Shown here in pieces: positions 46,376-55,220 of a stretch of 64,000 nt of DNA. The stretch's first letter is position 1. Each line of letters starts with the position of its first letter. A program made the translations under genes and the position numbers. The notes beneath the pieces are model-generated. The model was given only the letters and a program-made list of their open reading frames with translations. It was not told the origin of the DNA and ran no database searches. This stretch comes from Halodesulfovibrio sp. Its GTDB lineage: Bacteria > Desulfobacterota > Desulfovibrionia > Desulfovibrionales > Desulfovibrionaceae. The stretch is from positions 124,001-188,000 of the forward strand of contig NZ_JAOARI010000018.1 in the NCBI RefSeq assembly GCF_025210605.1, read 5' to 3'.

Positions 46376-46840
46376 ATGAACTATCTTGATCTCATTTTTA
46401 TTCTTATTACTGGATTTTTTTGTGTCCGGGGCTTTTTCAGGGGTCTAATATTAGAAATCACTTCAATTGCAGGAGTCATTGGCGGTTTTATTCTTGCCAA
46501 CAATTATTACGAACAGTTGGCACCGCATCTTGCTACTGTCATCTCCCCAAAGTGGGCTGATGTTACAGCATACGCACTCATTTTTATTGGCGTATTGCTT
46601 GCTGCTGCTATTATTTCAAGCTTGCTGCGAAAAATCATCGGTGCAGCCGGTGCGGCATGGCTTGACTACACTTTTGGCGGAGTTCTCGGCGGCGCAAAGG
46701 GTGTTCTGCTTTGCTGCATTGTTCTCGCTTTTATCTTACATTTCTTCCCATACTCCGAAACAGTGCAGACATCTATTGTGGTTCCCCATCTAAGCTCAGT
46801 AACAGACATGCTCCGGCAGTTTATCCCCGAAACGCTATAA
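46376..46840 (+). CDS. cvpA: CvpA family membrane protein
   Basis: 154 aa with four membrane helices (YLDLIFILITGFFCVRGFFRG, SIAGVIGGFILA, YALIFIGVLLAAAII, GAKGVLLCCIVLAFIL). The RGFFRGLILEITSIAGVIGG signature is typical of CvpA/colicin-V-production proteins, whose physiological role remains uncertain. The ATG at 46376 follows TAGG; the longer upstream frame lacks a site. A hairpin at 46859-46886 separates it from mazG. Confidence 0.9.
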   Translation: MNYLDLIFILITGFFCVRGFFRGLILEITSIAGVIGGFILANNYYEQLAPHLATVISPKWADVTAYALIFIGVLLAAAIISSLLRKIIGAAGAAWLDYTFGGVLGGAKGVLLCCIVLAFILHFFPYSETVQTSIVVPHLSSVTDMLRQFIPETL

Positions 46841-46858
46841 CCATTAATTTCGACAAAC

Positions 46859-46886
46859 TGCCCTTGCTTCGCCAAGGGCTTTTTTG
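46859..46886 (+). terminator. Terminator of cvpA
   Basis: GCCCTTG / CAAGGGC with a six-base loop and TTTTTT, 20 bases past the stop codon. Confidence 0.85.
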
Positions 46887-46928
46887 TGTATACCTCACAC
46901 CAACGTATAAAAAACGAAGAGCAGAACA

Positions 46929-47726
46929 ATGACCAAAAGTACTACTGAAGCCTTACTTGCCCTGCGGAACGTAATTGACGAGCTCCTCGGTGAAAACGGG
47001 TGTCCTTGGGACAAAGAGCAGACTCCACAAACGTTATGCGACTACCTGCTGGAAGAAACCTACGAGCTTGTAGATGCCATTCGCAGTGGTAGCGTTATTG
47101 ATGTCCGAGAAGAAATGGGCGATGTTGCATTTCTCATCCTCTTCATAAGCAGCCTGTACGAAAAAGAAGGCTTTACTCTTGCCGATTCTATGCAGGAAAA
47201 TGCTGCTAAAATGATCCGACGTCACCCGCACGTATTTGGTGAACTGGATATACAGAACGTTGAAGAAGTATGGGCTAACTGGGAAAAAATTAAGCGCACC
47301 GAAAAACAATCAGACGCTGAAGACAAACCTAAAGGCACTTTTGACAGCTTGCCTAAGGGACTCCCTTCCTTGCTTAAAGCCTACCGGCTCAACTCTAAGG
47401 CTGCACGGGTTGGCTTTACCTGGAACTCAGATGCTGATGTAGAGAAGCAATACCATGCAGAATGGAAAGAGTTTCAAGATGCACTCGCATCAGGTGATAC
47501 TGAAGCCATTACCTCCGAGTTCGGTGATGTACTCTTTACCTTGGTAGAGCTTGGCAGACGCAAGGGAATTAAAGCGAACACTGCACTTGATGGAACCAAC
47601 TTAAAGTTTCTTGATCGATTTGAAAAAATGGAAGCACTCTCCCACGAACGCGGCATGACGTTTTCTGATCTTTCTTTTGAAGAGATGGATGCACTGTGGG
47701 ATGAAGTTAAAAAGCAGAGCAGCTAA
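46929..47726 (+). CDS. mazG: Nucleoside triphosphate pyrophosphohydrolase MazG
   Basis: 265 aa with two MazG repeats; both carry the Glu clusters that bind Mg (LLEETYELVDAI...EEMGDVAFLILF and EFQDALASGDTEAI...EFGDVLFTLVELGR). Hydrolyses NTPs including non-canonical ones to monophosphate and pyrophosphate; E. coli MazG also lowers ppGpp. GCPWDKEQTPQTL is the family start. Confidence 0.95.
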   Translation: MTKSTTEALLALRNVIDELLGENGCPWDKEQTPQTLCDYLLEETYELVDAIRSGSVIDVREEMGDVAFLILFISSLYEKEGFTLADSMQENAAKMIRRHPHVFGELDIQNVEEVWANWEKIKRTEKQSDAEDKPKGTFDSLPKGLPSLLKAYRLNSKAARVGFTWNSDADVEKQYHAEWKEFQDALASGDTEAITSEFGDVLFTLVELGRRKGIKANTALDGTNLKFLDRFEKMEALSHERGMTFSDLSFEEMDALWDEVKKQSS

Positions 47727-47777
47727 GCTACGACAAGTTGCCCTGTATAATCATTCATAAAAGAGACTCTGCATTAC

Positions 47778-48686
47778 ATGCAATCCACTACCAAAGCCGT
47801 CTACGCCAGTATCATAGCATGGTTGAAAGGCGGGCAACAATTCACAGCAGACGTCAAGGACTACGCAGAAGCTGTCCTTGGCGTCTGTACTCTTTCGGAA
47901 CTGGAACCTCTTCTAGCGGAAAGCGACAATCCAGACATTGAGCCGTTTGTGGAGCTAATTCTTTTTCCGGATGATACGTTACGCCACAGGCTTGAATCTA
48001 TTCTTACGCAGCCACTGCAAGATGAAGAGGTAGAACAACTAACGGAACACCTTGCTCTAGCCTCGCCGTCCCTAATGCTTCATAGCGACGAAAAAACACT
48101 CTCACTTACCGTTCCAGAATGGATGTGGGGTGATGTTGTTACACGCCTTTGTCTAAAGGACTCAACCGTTGCATCGCTACTTCACTTAGCGCCACAAATC
48201 GAAAGTACGCTGAGCATTCCAACGCAAAGTTACCTTCGTACCGCAAAAATCCCCACGTCTACAGCAGCATATAAGACTCTTATACAGTTTTTCACTACCA
48301 CTCTGCCGCATGACCCGCTTTTCCATCTAATGCTTTCCACATGGGTATCCGTGCTTACATCTGTATCACCAACTTGTGAATATGATGAAAAAAAGCTTAT
48401 GGAACATTTGGAAAAATTCAGACGCCGCTTATATAAAGCTATTTTTGATGCCACAGAGTTTACGCGAAAGCTCCAGCGTTTTAATATGGAAACACTCATG
48501 CTTTCCGGTGACGTGCCGCCCGCAATCAATATCAACGAAGCCCGATTACAAATTCGTCTCATAGATCGACTCTCCATTGCCCTCTTCGCAAAAAATGTCG
48601 GCGCAATTGAAGAGCTTGAAGACAGAGCATGGGGAGACTACAGAGACTACCGCGAACACGCCCTGATGCTCCCTGTGGACATGTAA
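47778..48686 (+). CDS. Unknown 302-aa protein
   Basis: Mostly helical, Leu/Glu-rich soluble protein, no signal peptide or membrane helix. The coding frame is long and clean. Residues ~1-90 (ELEPLLAESDNPDIEPFVELILFPDDTLRHRLESIL) and ~185-300 look like separate helical bundles. I do not recognise a family. It starts 51 bases after mazG with a weak ribosome site and may be cotranscribed with it. Confidence 0.7.
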   Translation: MQSTTKAVYASIIAWLKGGQQFTADVKDYAEAVLGVCTLSELEPLLAESDNPDIEPFVELILFPDDTLRHRLESILTQPLQDEEVEQLTEHLALASPSLMLHSDEKTLSLTVPEWMWGDVVTRLCLKDSTVASLLHLAPQIESTLSIPTQSYLRTAKIPTSTAAYKTLIQFFTTTLPHDPLFHLMLSTWVSVLTSVSPTCEYDEKKLMEHLEKFRRRLYKAIFDATEFTRKLQRFNMETLMLSGDVPPAININEARLQIRLIDRLSIALFAKNVGAIEELEDRAWGDYRDYREHALMLPVDM

Positions 48687-48851
48687 GTTTTCTTACCTTC
48701 TGTTTTCTTAGTCTACACCAATGAATAATCCCGTACTTTTTTGTTGGCGGATAAAATCTATTATGGATACAATATCCCATAAACTGTTTTCAAATACATA
48801 CAGGTTCTCTGCCTGATGTATGTAACTACTATCCGGATAAATTCTTTGCTT

Positions 48852-49997
48852 ATGACTGAAGAAACAAAAAACAACAGTACGGCTGAATATACTGCTGAAG
48901 ACACAGAACCTACTCTTAAATTCCCGCGGAATAACCTGTTCCGCTACTTCACCATTCTGCTGCTTTTATTTTCCCTGTACCTTGCATACCTCATTGCAGC
49001 GCCTTTTTTAAACACGATAATTTTATCCATTGTTGTTGCTGCATGCTGTTACCCTGCATACAAAAGAATTCTCGCAAAGGTAAACGGGCACGAAATATGG
49101 GCTTCTACCATCGCCATGTTATTGCTTGTACTCTGTATTGCAGTGCCAATGACATTTTTCATTATAAGCCTTATTCCACAAGCAGCGGACAGTATACAAG
49201 CTGTAACCGTATGGCTTCAGCAATCGCAATCAGAATCTTTTCTGAACGACATTCAAAACAACCCGACTTTACAGTGGTTTCACACCCGTCTTCCATTTAT
49301 TGATGTGAAAGAAGCTGCCATAAAGTCATACCTTGCAACCATATCTAAGACTGTGGGACAGTACATTGTTTCTATTGGTACAACTGCACTTGGTGACACA
49401 TTAAACTTCTTCGCCAAGTTTCTGCTTATGTTGCTGATAATCTTTTTCCTACTGAAAGATGGAAGCAAGATGGTTTCTGGTCTTAAATATCTCTGGCCAA
49501 TGCGCGAATCTCAGGAGGATGCACTCCTCGATTCATTGCGTTCTACCTCACGGTCTGTGCTGGTGGGAGGATTGCTTGTTGCTATTCTGCAAGGCATTGT
49601 TGGCGGCATAGGACTTGCGTTTGTAGGCATAACCCCCTTGTTCTGGGGAACTGTGATGAGTTTTTGCTCACTTATCCCAATTGTGGGTACAGGTCTGGTA
49701 TGGATACCGGCAAGCATCTACTTGCTTGTTACCTCCGGCTGGCAGCAAGCGCTGTTTATGGTGCTGTGGGGTGCAATCCCAGTTGCAGCAATTGATAGTT
49801 TCCTGCGTCCGTATTTTATGCGTGAAAGCGCCGGGGTTTCCGTTTTCTTCATTTTCCTCTCCATTCTGGGCGGACTGAAAACATTCGGAATGCTCGGTAT
49901 CCTGTATGGTCCACTTGTTTTGAGCTTTGTTATGGTAATGCTCAAAATTTACGGTGAAGAGTACCACCATATTCTTTCCGAAAATTCTCGCCATTAA
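48852..49997 (+). CDS. AI-2E family permease (PerM-like)
   Basis: 381 aa, ~7-8 membrane helices. The family signature GGLLVAILQGIVGGIGLAFVGI...LFWGTVMSFCSLIPIVGTGLVWIPASIYL and the RPYFMRESAGVSVFFIFLSILGGLKTFG-type C-terminal part are present. Members transport small molecules or ions, or act as autoinducer-2 exporters; the substrate here is unknown. The ATG at 48852 starts the hydrophilic N-tail; an alternative at 48816 would add twelve residues. Downstream 50028 follows after 30 bases. Confidence 0.88.
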   Translation: MTEETKNNSTAEYTAEDTEPTLKFPRNNLFRYFTILLLLFSLYLAYLIAAPFLNTIILSIVVAACCYPAYKRILAKVNGHEIWASTIAMLLLVLCIAVPMTFFIISLIPQAADSIQAVTVWLQQSQSESFLNDIQNNPTLQWFHTRLPFIDVKEAAIKSYLATISKTVGQYIVSIGTTALGDTLNFFAKFLLMLLIIFFLLKDGSKMVSGLKYLWPMRESQEDALLDSLRSTSRSVLVGGLLVAILQGIVGGIGLAFVGITPLFWGTVMSFCSLIPIVGTGLVWIPASIYLLVTSGWQQALFMVLWGAIPVAAIDSFLRPYFMRESAGVSVFFIFLSILGGLKTFGMLGILYGPLVLSFVMVMLKIYGEEYHHILSENSRH

Positions 49998-50027
49998 TTT
50001 CAGTCCTGCTACGGCAAAAGGGATTCA

Positions 50028-50618
50028 ATGACGCACCTGACTCTTACTATCGACAATACAGATCAAGCTAGAGCTACATGGCAGTACCTTACGCAATCGT
50101 CATCAGAAGTCGCTGCGGACATAGGTGATACCATTTTGAATTTCTTAACGAATCGTCTGGGGATGGAGGAAGAGTACATTGATTCGCAGGTTAAAACTAT
50201 TTTCATTGATGGAAAACCTGTTGATGACATCACCACTGCTACCATCCCTGAAAATGCCCGCATCGCGCTTGGTGCCATTGCACCCGGTGCTGCGGGAATG
50301 ACAATGTGCCGCAACAGTCCGATATCCAGCCTCAGAAGCGGCATTACGTATACGAACACAGCGCCGGTAACGACGATTACAGAAGGAGTCGTTACCTTGC
50401 TTCTGTTTAATGCCGTCATGAAAGATATGGGGTTACAGATTCTCGAAAAAGGTGTCACTATCCCCGCTGCCAAGCTTGAACAAGCAACAAAGGAAGCGCC
50501 AGACTCTATTCTTTCTGCAACGCTGGATGAAACGTCAATCACACCAGAAGAGCTATTACATTGGGTACAAAAAAACCCGCAGACGAAAATACATCTACGG
50601 GTTACGTCAACTTCGTAA
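50028..50618 (+). CDS. Unknown protein, possibly with a beta-grasp segment
   Basis: 196 aa. Residues ~57-90 (TIFIDGKPVDDITTATIPENARIALGAIAPGAAG) have the strand order and Gly-rich end of a small beta-grasp domain, resembling proteins related to sulfur carriers but without a terminal Gly-Gly. C-terminal helices (ITPEELLHWVQKNPQ) look unrelated. ATG with AAGGGA upstream; probably cotranscribed with the permease gene. No family assigned. Confidence 0.6.
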   Translation: MTHLTLTIDNTDQARATWQYLTQSSSEVAADIGDTILNFLTNRLGMEEEYIDSQVKTIFIDGKPVDDITTATIPENARIALGAIAPGAAGMTMCRNSPISSLRSGITYTNTAPVTTITEGVVTLLLFNAVMKDMGLQILEKGVTIPAAKLEQATKEAPDSILSATLDETSITPEELLHWVQKNPQTKIHLRVTSTS

Positions 50619-50630
50619 TGCGCAGAGCTG

Positions 50631-51194
50631 TTACTGAAGGTCGGACTCGAATCCAGGAATGGTAAAGCTACCGCTACCCTGATCCTGTCCGTTACCTTTA
50701 GGACAGTCCGGCTGCAAGTAACAGATGTCACATGCACCTTTGAACGGGTAAAAGGTAAGAACTGCATAGCGACGTGAAAGTGCAGATGCATTGTCGTTGT
50801 ATGGACAGCCTAAGTCTTCCATAACTTCAACAAGGTTGTCAGTCGGTCTCGGAGCCGGAGCACAACCAGCAGTCTCAACATCTGGAAGAACAGCGTAAAT
50901 GGTGCTCATGATGAAAGCCTGTGCAAGGTTGGTAATCATGTAAGCATCAGACGGAGAATCATCCCACGCGCTGTCAGTATCTTGCTCTACTTCTTCATCA
51001 AGCCAGACAGCAAGATATTGGATTTTTCCAATTTTAATTTTCTTTACGGTAAGATGACCAAGCCATTTTTCCCATAAGCCAGCCATTTTATCCATTAATG
51101 CGCCATCAACACGAGTCTCCTGACTCAGTTGCAGCAATAATTCCATATCAAAATACGGTGTTGCGTCGAGATTTTCGCTTGTATAGTCAGCCAT
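50631..51194 (-). CDS. Unknown 187-aa protein with C-terminal Cys motif
   Basis: Acidic helical protein. The N-terminal ~110 residues (YFDMELLLQLSQETRVDGALMDKM...) precede a tail with Cys residues at AGCAPAP, DLGCPYND and GACDICYLQPDCPKG. The final CxxC-x5-C set could bind a metal. A good GGGAGAGG ribosome site precedes ATG 51194. Convergent with the preceding gene, 12 bases apart. No family recognised; possibly lineage-specific. Confidence 0.7.
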   Translation of the reverse strand: MADYTSENLDATPYFDMELLLQLSQETRVDGALMDKMAGLWEKWLGHLTVKKIKIGKIQYLAVWLDEEVEQDTDSAWDDSPSDAYMITNLAQAFIMSTIYAVLPDVETAGCAPAPRPTDNLVEVMEDLGCPYNDNASALSRRYAVLTFYPFKGACDICYLQPDCPKGNGQDQGSGSFTIPGFESDLQ

Positions 51195-51531
51195 AATCCT
51201 CTCCCGGGATGGTTGATTTCGTGAGTTGTGACTGTGCGGTATAACGATAAATCAGTCAAGCCCTGCAACCAGACAAGCCTGCTTCCCTCTTGCTACAAAG
51301 GTAGCTCTTACCGAGATTCTAACACACCGTTTCAGTTACCAAAGCTCACCACAATCACGAAAGGAAGAACACACCATACAAAAAAATATGTGCAGATTAT
51401 TCGCAAATCTACACACCATACTGAGAAACAACTCAACACTTAGGCTGACAATATAGCTTACATATTTCTTCTGCATGAAGACTCACAAAAGTTAATCCAG
51501 TCACCTCACAAGCGGAAGCAATATGTGTGCA
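51195..51531. other. Intergenic region between the 187-aa gene and the efflux operon
   Basis: About 340 bases, both flanks leftward. One unsupported forward frame (51228-51443) starts without a ribosome site. No RNA fold or repeat seen. Confidence 0.5.
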
Positions 51532-52452
51532 TTACCGGACTTTGCGGCGAACCTCACCGTGCTCAATATACTCCTCTTCACGGGCTGCGGTATCAATAAG
51601 AATGGAGGCGGTCGTGCCTACACGAAGCCGCACCTGTGGCGGAACGTGCGTCAGGTGAATTCGAACCGGAATGCGCTGGGCTAGCCGTATCCATTCGAAG
51701 GTAGCATTAACCTCCGGCAACAATTCATAGTTCAAATTATTATTAGACTGAGCGATGCCCCACCCAAGGCTTTGGACAACCCCTTGAAGAGGTGTATCTG
51801 GATACCCCATAAGCGTAATTTCTGCCCTGTCACCTTCACGTATGTTCTGGACAGACGTTTCCTTGAAATATCCAAAAATCCAATACGAGGATGTATCTAC
51901 AAGCGAGATAAGCGGAACATCAGCAACAGACATTGTTCCTCTATAAAGACTGTAGTTTGTAACAAATCCAGAGACTGGCGCGTACACATCTGTAAACTGC
52001 AAGTTTAATTCTGCAGTTTCCAACCGTGCTTTCGATGCCTTCACCTGCGCGTCTGCCGCCTGCCATGCATATTCATACTGCACCAAAACCTGACGCGCGA
52101 TAGCATCAACATCTTCTGCAACAAGCTTCCTGGAGCGCGCCAGAACGTCTAATGCCTCCGCAGCATTTGCCTCATCCACTTCTAATTGTGAGCGAGCCTG
52201 ATTCACAGCAGCAATAAATGTACTTTTATCTATACTAAAAAGCAGATCACCTTTTTTAACAAACTGATTGTCCACAAACCGCACATGTTCCACAGGACCT
52301 GTCACGCGCGACGCCACTGTGATTATATCAGCCTGTACTTGCCCATCGCGTGTCCACGGCTTTACCAAATAGTCTTCATAGCGCACCAGAACAACAACAA
52401 TCGCCGTTGCTGCGAAAGCGCATGTGAGAAACCATTGAAAAAGACGTTTCAT
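51532..52452 (-). CDS. aaeA: HlyD/AaeA-type membrane fusion protein
   Basis: 306-aa periplasmic adaptor. A single N-terminal membrane anchor (FLTCAFAATAIVVVLVRYEDY) is followed by an interrupted lipoyl domain (ASRVTGPVEHVRFVDNQFVKKGDLLFSID and VYAPVSGFVTNYSLYRG), an alpha-hairpin (EANAAEALDVLARSRKLVAEDVDAI) and beta-barrel ends. The ATG at 52452 is preferred (GGAG 9 nt upstream); the in-frame GTG at 52458 is too near the site. Last gene of the aaeB-aaeX-aaeA set. Family members export aromatic carboxylic acids. Confidence 0.9.
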   Translation of the reverse strand: MKRLFQWFLTCAFAATAIVVVLVRYEDYLVKPWTRDGQVQADIITVASRVTGPVEHVRFVDNQFVKKGDLLFSIDKSTFIAAVNQARSQLEVDEANAAEALDVLARSRKLVAEDVDAIARQVLVQYEYAWQAADAQVKASKARLETAELNLQFTDVYAPVSGFVTNYSLYRGTMSVADVPLISLVDTSSYWIFGYFKETSVQNIREGDRAEITLMGYPDTPLQGVVQSLGWGIAQSNNNLNYELLPEVNATFEWIRLAQRIPVRIHLTHVPPQVRLRVGTTASILIDTAAREEEYIEHGEVRRKVR

Positions 52453-52467
52453 TATCACAAGCTCCTA

Positions 52468-52671
52468 CTAGGCTGGAATAACATATTTACTGAGCAAGCA
52501 TGTATACAACACAACCAAGGATAGAAACACCACAGGAGGGTAGCCGAAATAACGTGACATTTTGAAATAATTTAATACGAAGACCGTAGCTAGCGCCAAG
52601 ACCAAGCCCAGAGCAAAGTTTGCCAATATCGGTGGAAAATATATTCCGAGAAATGCAAGTTCATGCGGCAT
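52468..52671 (-). CDS. aaeX: DUF1656 family small membrane protein (AaeX)
   Basis: 67-aa protein with two hydrophobic helices (YFPPILANFALGLVLALATVFVLNYF and FGYPPVVFLSLVVLYTCLL). DUF1656 proteins accompany FUSC-type pumps. The ATG at 52671 has TAGGAG 5 nt upstream. It starts 8 bases after the pump gene stop and ends 15 bases before aaeA, a tight operon. Confidence 0.88.
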   Translation of the reverse strand: MPHELAFLGIYFPPILANFALGLVLALATVFVLNYFKMSRYFGYPPVVFLSLVVLYTCLLSKYVIPA

Positions 52672-52679
52672 ATGCACTC

Positions 52680-54860
52680 CTAAAAGCGCGGCTGCGCCCA
52701 TTCTTCCCAGTCAATTTTTTGAGAAGCTGATAAATATTCCATCATCGCATTGGATACCCCTCTATTCCGTTCAAGCAACAGATATAATAATTCATTCTCC
52801 TTCTGAGAAATTGGCTGCCCTCTGTTTTCTGCATTCTTATTCACCCGTTCAATTGTTGTTTCAATACGCTCCAACCGACTTCTAAGGTGCTGCTGAAGGG
52901 TGTCTATTCGATAATCTGTAGATGTTATATTTCGCTCCAGTTGTGTAAAAAATTTTATTTTAACACGACGCCACTCATCAAGAAGTTGCAGAAGCTCCGG
53001 TGCAATCGTCACCTCTTGACCATTTTTCTGCGTCCTGTAGAGAGAAAAAAGAGCTTCTCCCAGCAACTCGAAGGAAAATATAACCTCGCCGACTTGTCCG
53101 CGAGGCACACGGATAATAGTACGGTCTAACCGCTCAGCAATACTAAGCATACTTTGCGGGAGCCGCGTAAAATTCTGCATGCACACCTTGAGGCGAAAAC
53201 GATCCACTAGCGATAGTTTTCTTTTCACCTCATACGGCATCAACTCAAGTATTGTTACCGCGCTTCTAAAAAAACGCCGCCGTTTGCGTATAAAATGCAA
53301 TTCCGCCACTGGATACGCCACAATATACAGCCCCATACTGGCGACAATGCCCGCTAACGTCATAGTCATTGCACTGTTGATGACAGTCTTAAAATCATAC
53401 ACTTGTACATTTGCAAACTTAGGAAACGACAGCCATGCAAGCAATAATGCCAATTTGAATAACGTTTGATCCGGCTTATTCAAAATAAAGTACACGAGAA
53501 ATGTTACACAAAATATAAGCGTGCCTAGCTCATAATATGTCGTCAAAAACTGAAGCGTGCACACATAGACGACTGTGATAATAAGCGTTGCCAAGGCATA
53601 CGATTTTGCATCCCGCAACGGGTCATGTGTTTTCACAAACACCGATATCAAAGAAAAGGCACCACCCAGCATTAGAAATTGCCCATTGTACAACCCGGGT
53701 GGATACCAGAAAAACCATATGAGAACAGCTACGGAAAACACCACCATGCTTTGAAGCGCAGTTATAAAGTACTCAAAATCTAATGGTAGCTCCCACGATA
53801 CATTTGAGAGATACGATGTAGGAGGTTCCAGCGAGTTATCATGAAAAAAGCAATGGTAGTGCAATATTGAATGCACAAGGTGACCCATCTCATCAAATGC
53901 ACACTGCACAACAATAATTTGTGCCTGCAAAAAATAGGGAAGCTTTGCAAATTCAGCCTCGTCCCGTTCAAGTTGTACAGGCTTCGGGTTACGCCGCAAG
54001 TGGTCAGCGTGTGCTCCATATTTCATAGCATGTAAACGAGTCTCAAGCTGCTTCACCTTCGTAGGTAATTCAGGCAAGCTCCTGCGCATAAATTCTTTTC
54101 GCAGCTCAGGCACAACCCATCCCCACCTGAGTTGTGCGCGAACTAGTTCTCGCGAATGCCGGATAAAAGCACGCCAATAATTTCTATGCTCCCAAACGGT
54201 AAAGGAATCAGTAACAGCAAAGCCCACCAGCTCTTCTATTTTATCAAGAGCACGTAATGCTTTTCTTTGCACGGCAAATACTTTTTTTCTATCTGTAGTT
54301 TCCTCTCGCCGCATTTGCTCCCGAAACAAATCTGAATGCAGAGAGGTCATGACAGTGACTTTTTCTTGAAGAATCGGCCATGCACTGCGACGCCATAAAA
54401 GTAATGTCACCGTTGAGTATACCGTCATTCCTAAACAAGTTTCTTCCAATCGAGCCAAGGCATATGCAAAGATATCATCACTATGCGGAAGTGACGTTGT
54501 AATAACAACAAGACACACAAATGAGATGGCAAAAAAGAAGTAGCCATTCACCTTGCACGCCTGCAAAAAATACATGCTGATGCCACAATAAAGAATAAGA
54601 ACGGGAAACAAAAAAATGGGTTGCTGCGGAAAGATAGAAAAAATTGTAAGCGCCGCAATCCCGCCCACAAAGGTTCCGGGAATCCCAACCAGTACCCGTC
54701 TAAACGCCTGCCCTGTAGTTGAAAAACTCATCATCAATACAGCAAAAGCAGCCCAGTATGGTTGCTTAAAATCTAGATAAAACGCCAGCCCAATGGCAAT
54801 ACTCATAGATATGGCAGGCTTTACAGCATCAATAACGCGCAACTGGAAATCATGCGACAT
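52680..54860 (-). CDS. aaeB: FUSC family efflux protein (AaeB-like)
   Basis: About 726 aa. Two FUSC modules: residues ~10-170 with the N-terminal membrane block (VIDAVKPAISMSIAIGLAFYLDFKQPYWAAFAVLMM), a cytoplasmic helical middle, and a second membrane block (~385-525; FITALQSMVVFSVAVLIWFFWYPPGLYNG). The C-terminal ~200 residues are cytosolic helices. The ATG at 54860 is preferred because GGGGAG precedes it at ~8 nt; an in-frame ATG at 54914 adds 18 residues without a good site. With aaeX and aaeA it forms a hydrophobic-acid efflux pump. No LysR regulator (AaeR) is adjacent. Confidence 0.88.
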   Translation of the reverse strand: MSHDFQLRVIDAVKPAISMSIAIGLAFYLDFKQPYWAAFAVLMMSFSTTGQAFRRVLVGIPGTFVGGIAALTIFSIFPQQPIFLFPVLILYCGISMYFLQACKVNGYFFFAISFVCLVVITTSLPHSDDIFAYALARLEETCLGMTVYSTVTLLLWRRSAWPILQEKVTVMTSLHSDLFREQMRREETTDRKKVFAVQRKALRALDKIEELVGFAVTDSFTVWEHRNYWRAFIRHSRELVRAQLRWGWVVPELRKEFMRRSLPELPTKVKQLETRLHAMKYGAHADHLRRNPKPVQLERDEAEFAKLPYFLQAQIIVVQCAFDEMGHLVHSILHYHCFFHDNSLEPPTSYLSNVSWELPLDFEYFITALQSMVVFSVAVLIWFFWYPPGLYNGQFLMLGGAFSLISVFVKTHDPLRDAKSYALATLIITVVYVCTLQFLTTYYELGTLIFCVTFLVYFILNKPDQTLFKLALLLAWLSFPKFANVQVYDFKTVINSAMTMTLAGIVASMGLYIVAYPVAELHFIRKRRRFFRSAVTILELMPYEVKRKLSLVDRFRLKVCMQNFTRLPQSMLSIAERLDRTIIRVPRGQVGEVIFSFELLGEALFSLYRTQKNGQEVTIAPELLQLLDEWRRVKIKFFTQLERNITSTDYRIDTLQQHLRSRLERIETTIERVNKNAENRGQPISQKENELLYLLLERNRGVSNAMMEYLSASQKIDWEEWAQPRF

Positions 54861-54914
54861 CGATCGCTCTCCCCAGTCATTAAATCTGTTCTTTATTGCT
54901 GCCAGTATCGTCAT

Positions 54915-55093
54915 ATAAGTTTCAACCTATGTGCCGCGCTGCCTCTGGAGAACAGCATACAATTGCGCCATGGTAACCAAACAGGCATAACCATCTACGT
55001 TTCCAGTACTAGTTAAACATACCTCCACCGACATACATGTTATTTGTCTGGGATCATTCATACATTGTCATGCCTCGCATCATTACAAAGCGC
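54915..55093. other. Spacer upstream of the efflux operon, nothing recognised
   Basis: Together with the terminator at 55094-55128 and the murJ 3' flank this gives ~300 bases without a gene. No regulatory motif stands out. Confidence 0.4.
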
Positions 55094-55128
55094 ATAAAAA
55101 AACTCCCTTCAAATTCAGAAAGGAGTTT
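55094..55128 (-). terminator. Terminator of murJ
   Basis: AAACTCC / GGAGTTT stem with a ~15-base loop; on the minus strand it is followed by a run of T. Confidence 0.75.
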
Positions 55129-55220
55129 CTATTGTTATATTCGACAGGCATAACGCCCATGAATTTTTTGTAGCACATTCGTTCTAGAACTAGGCACTAT
55201 TTGCTATCGAGATATATAAC

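Noticed and set aside
50640..50670. tRNA T-loop-like string (GACTCGAATCC)
   Set aside because: It lies inside a coding region, and no acceptor stem or anticodon arm can be formed around it.
51228..51443. Forward 71-codon frame in the spacer
   Set aside because: No ribosome site and low-quality composition (Thr/His/Lys-rich).
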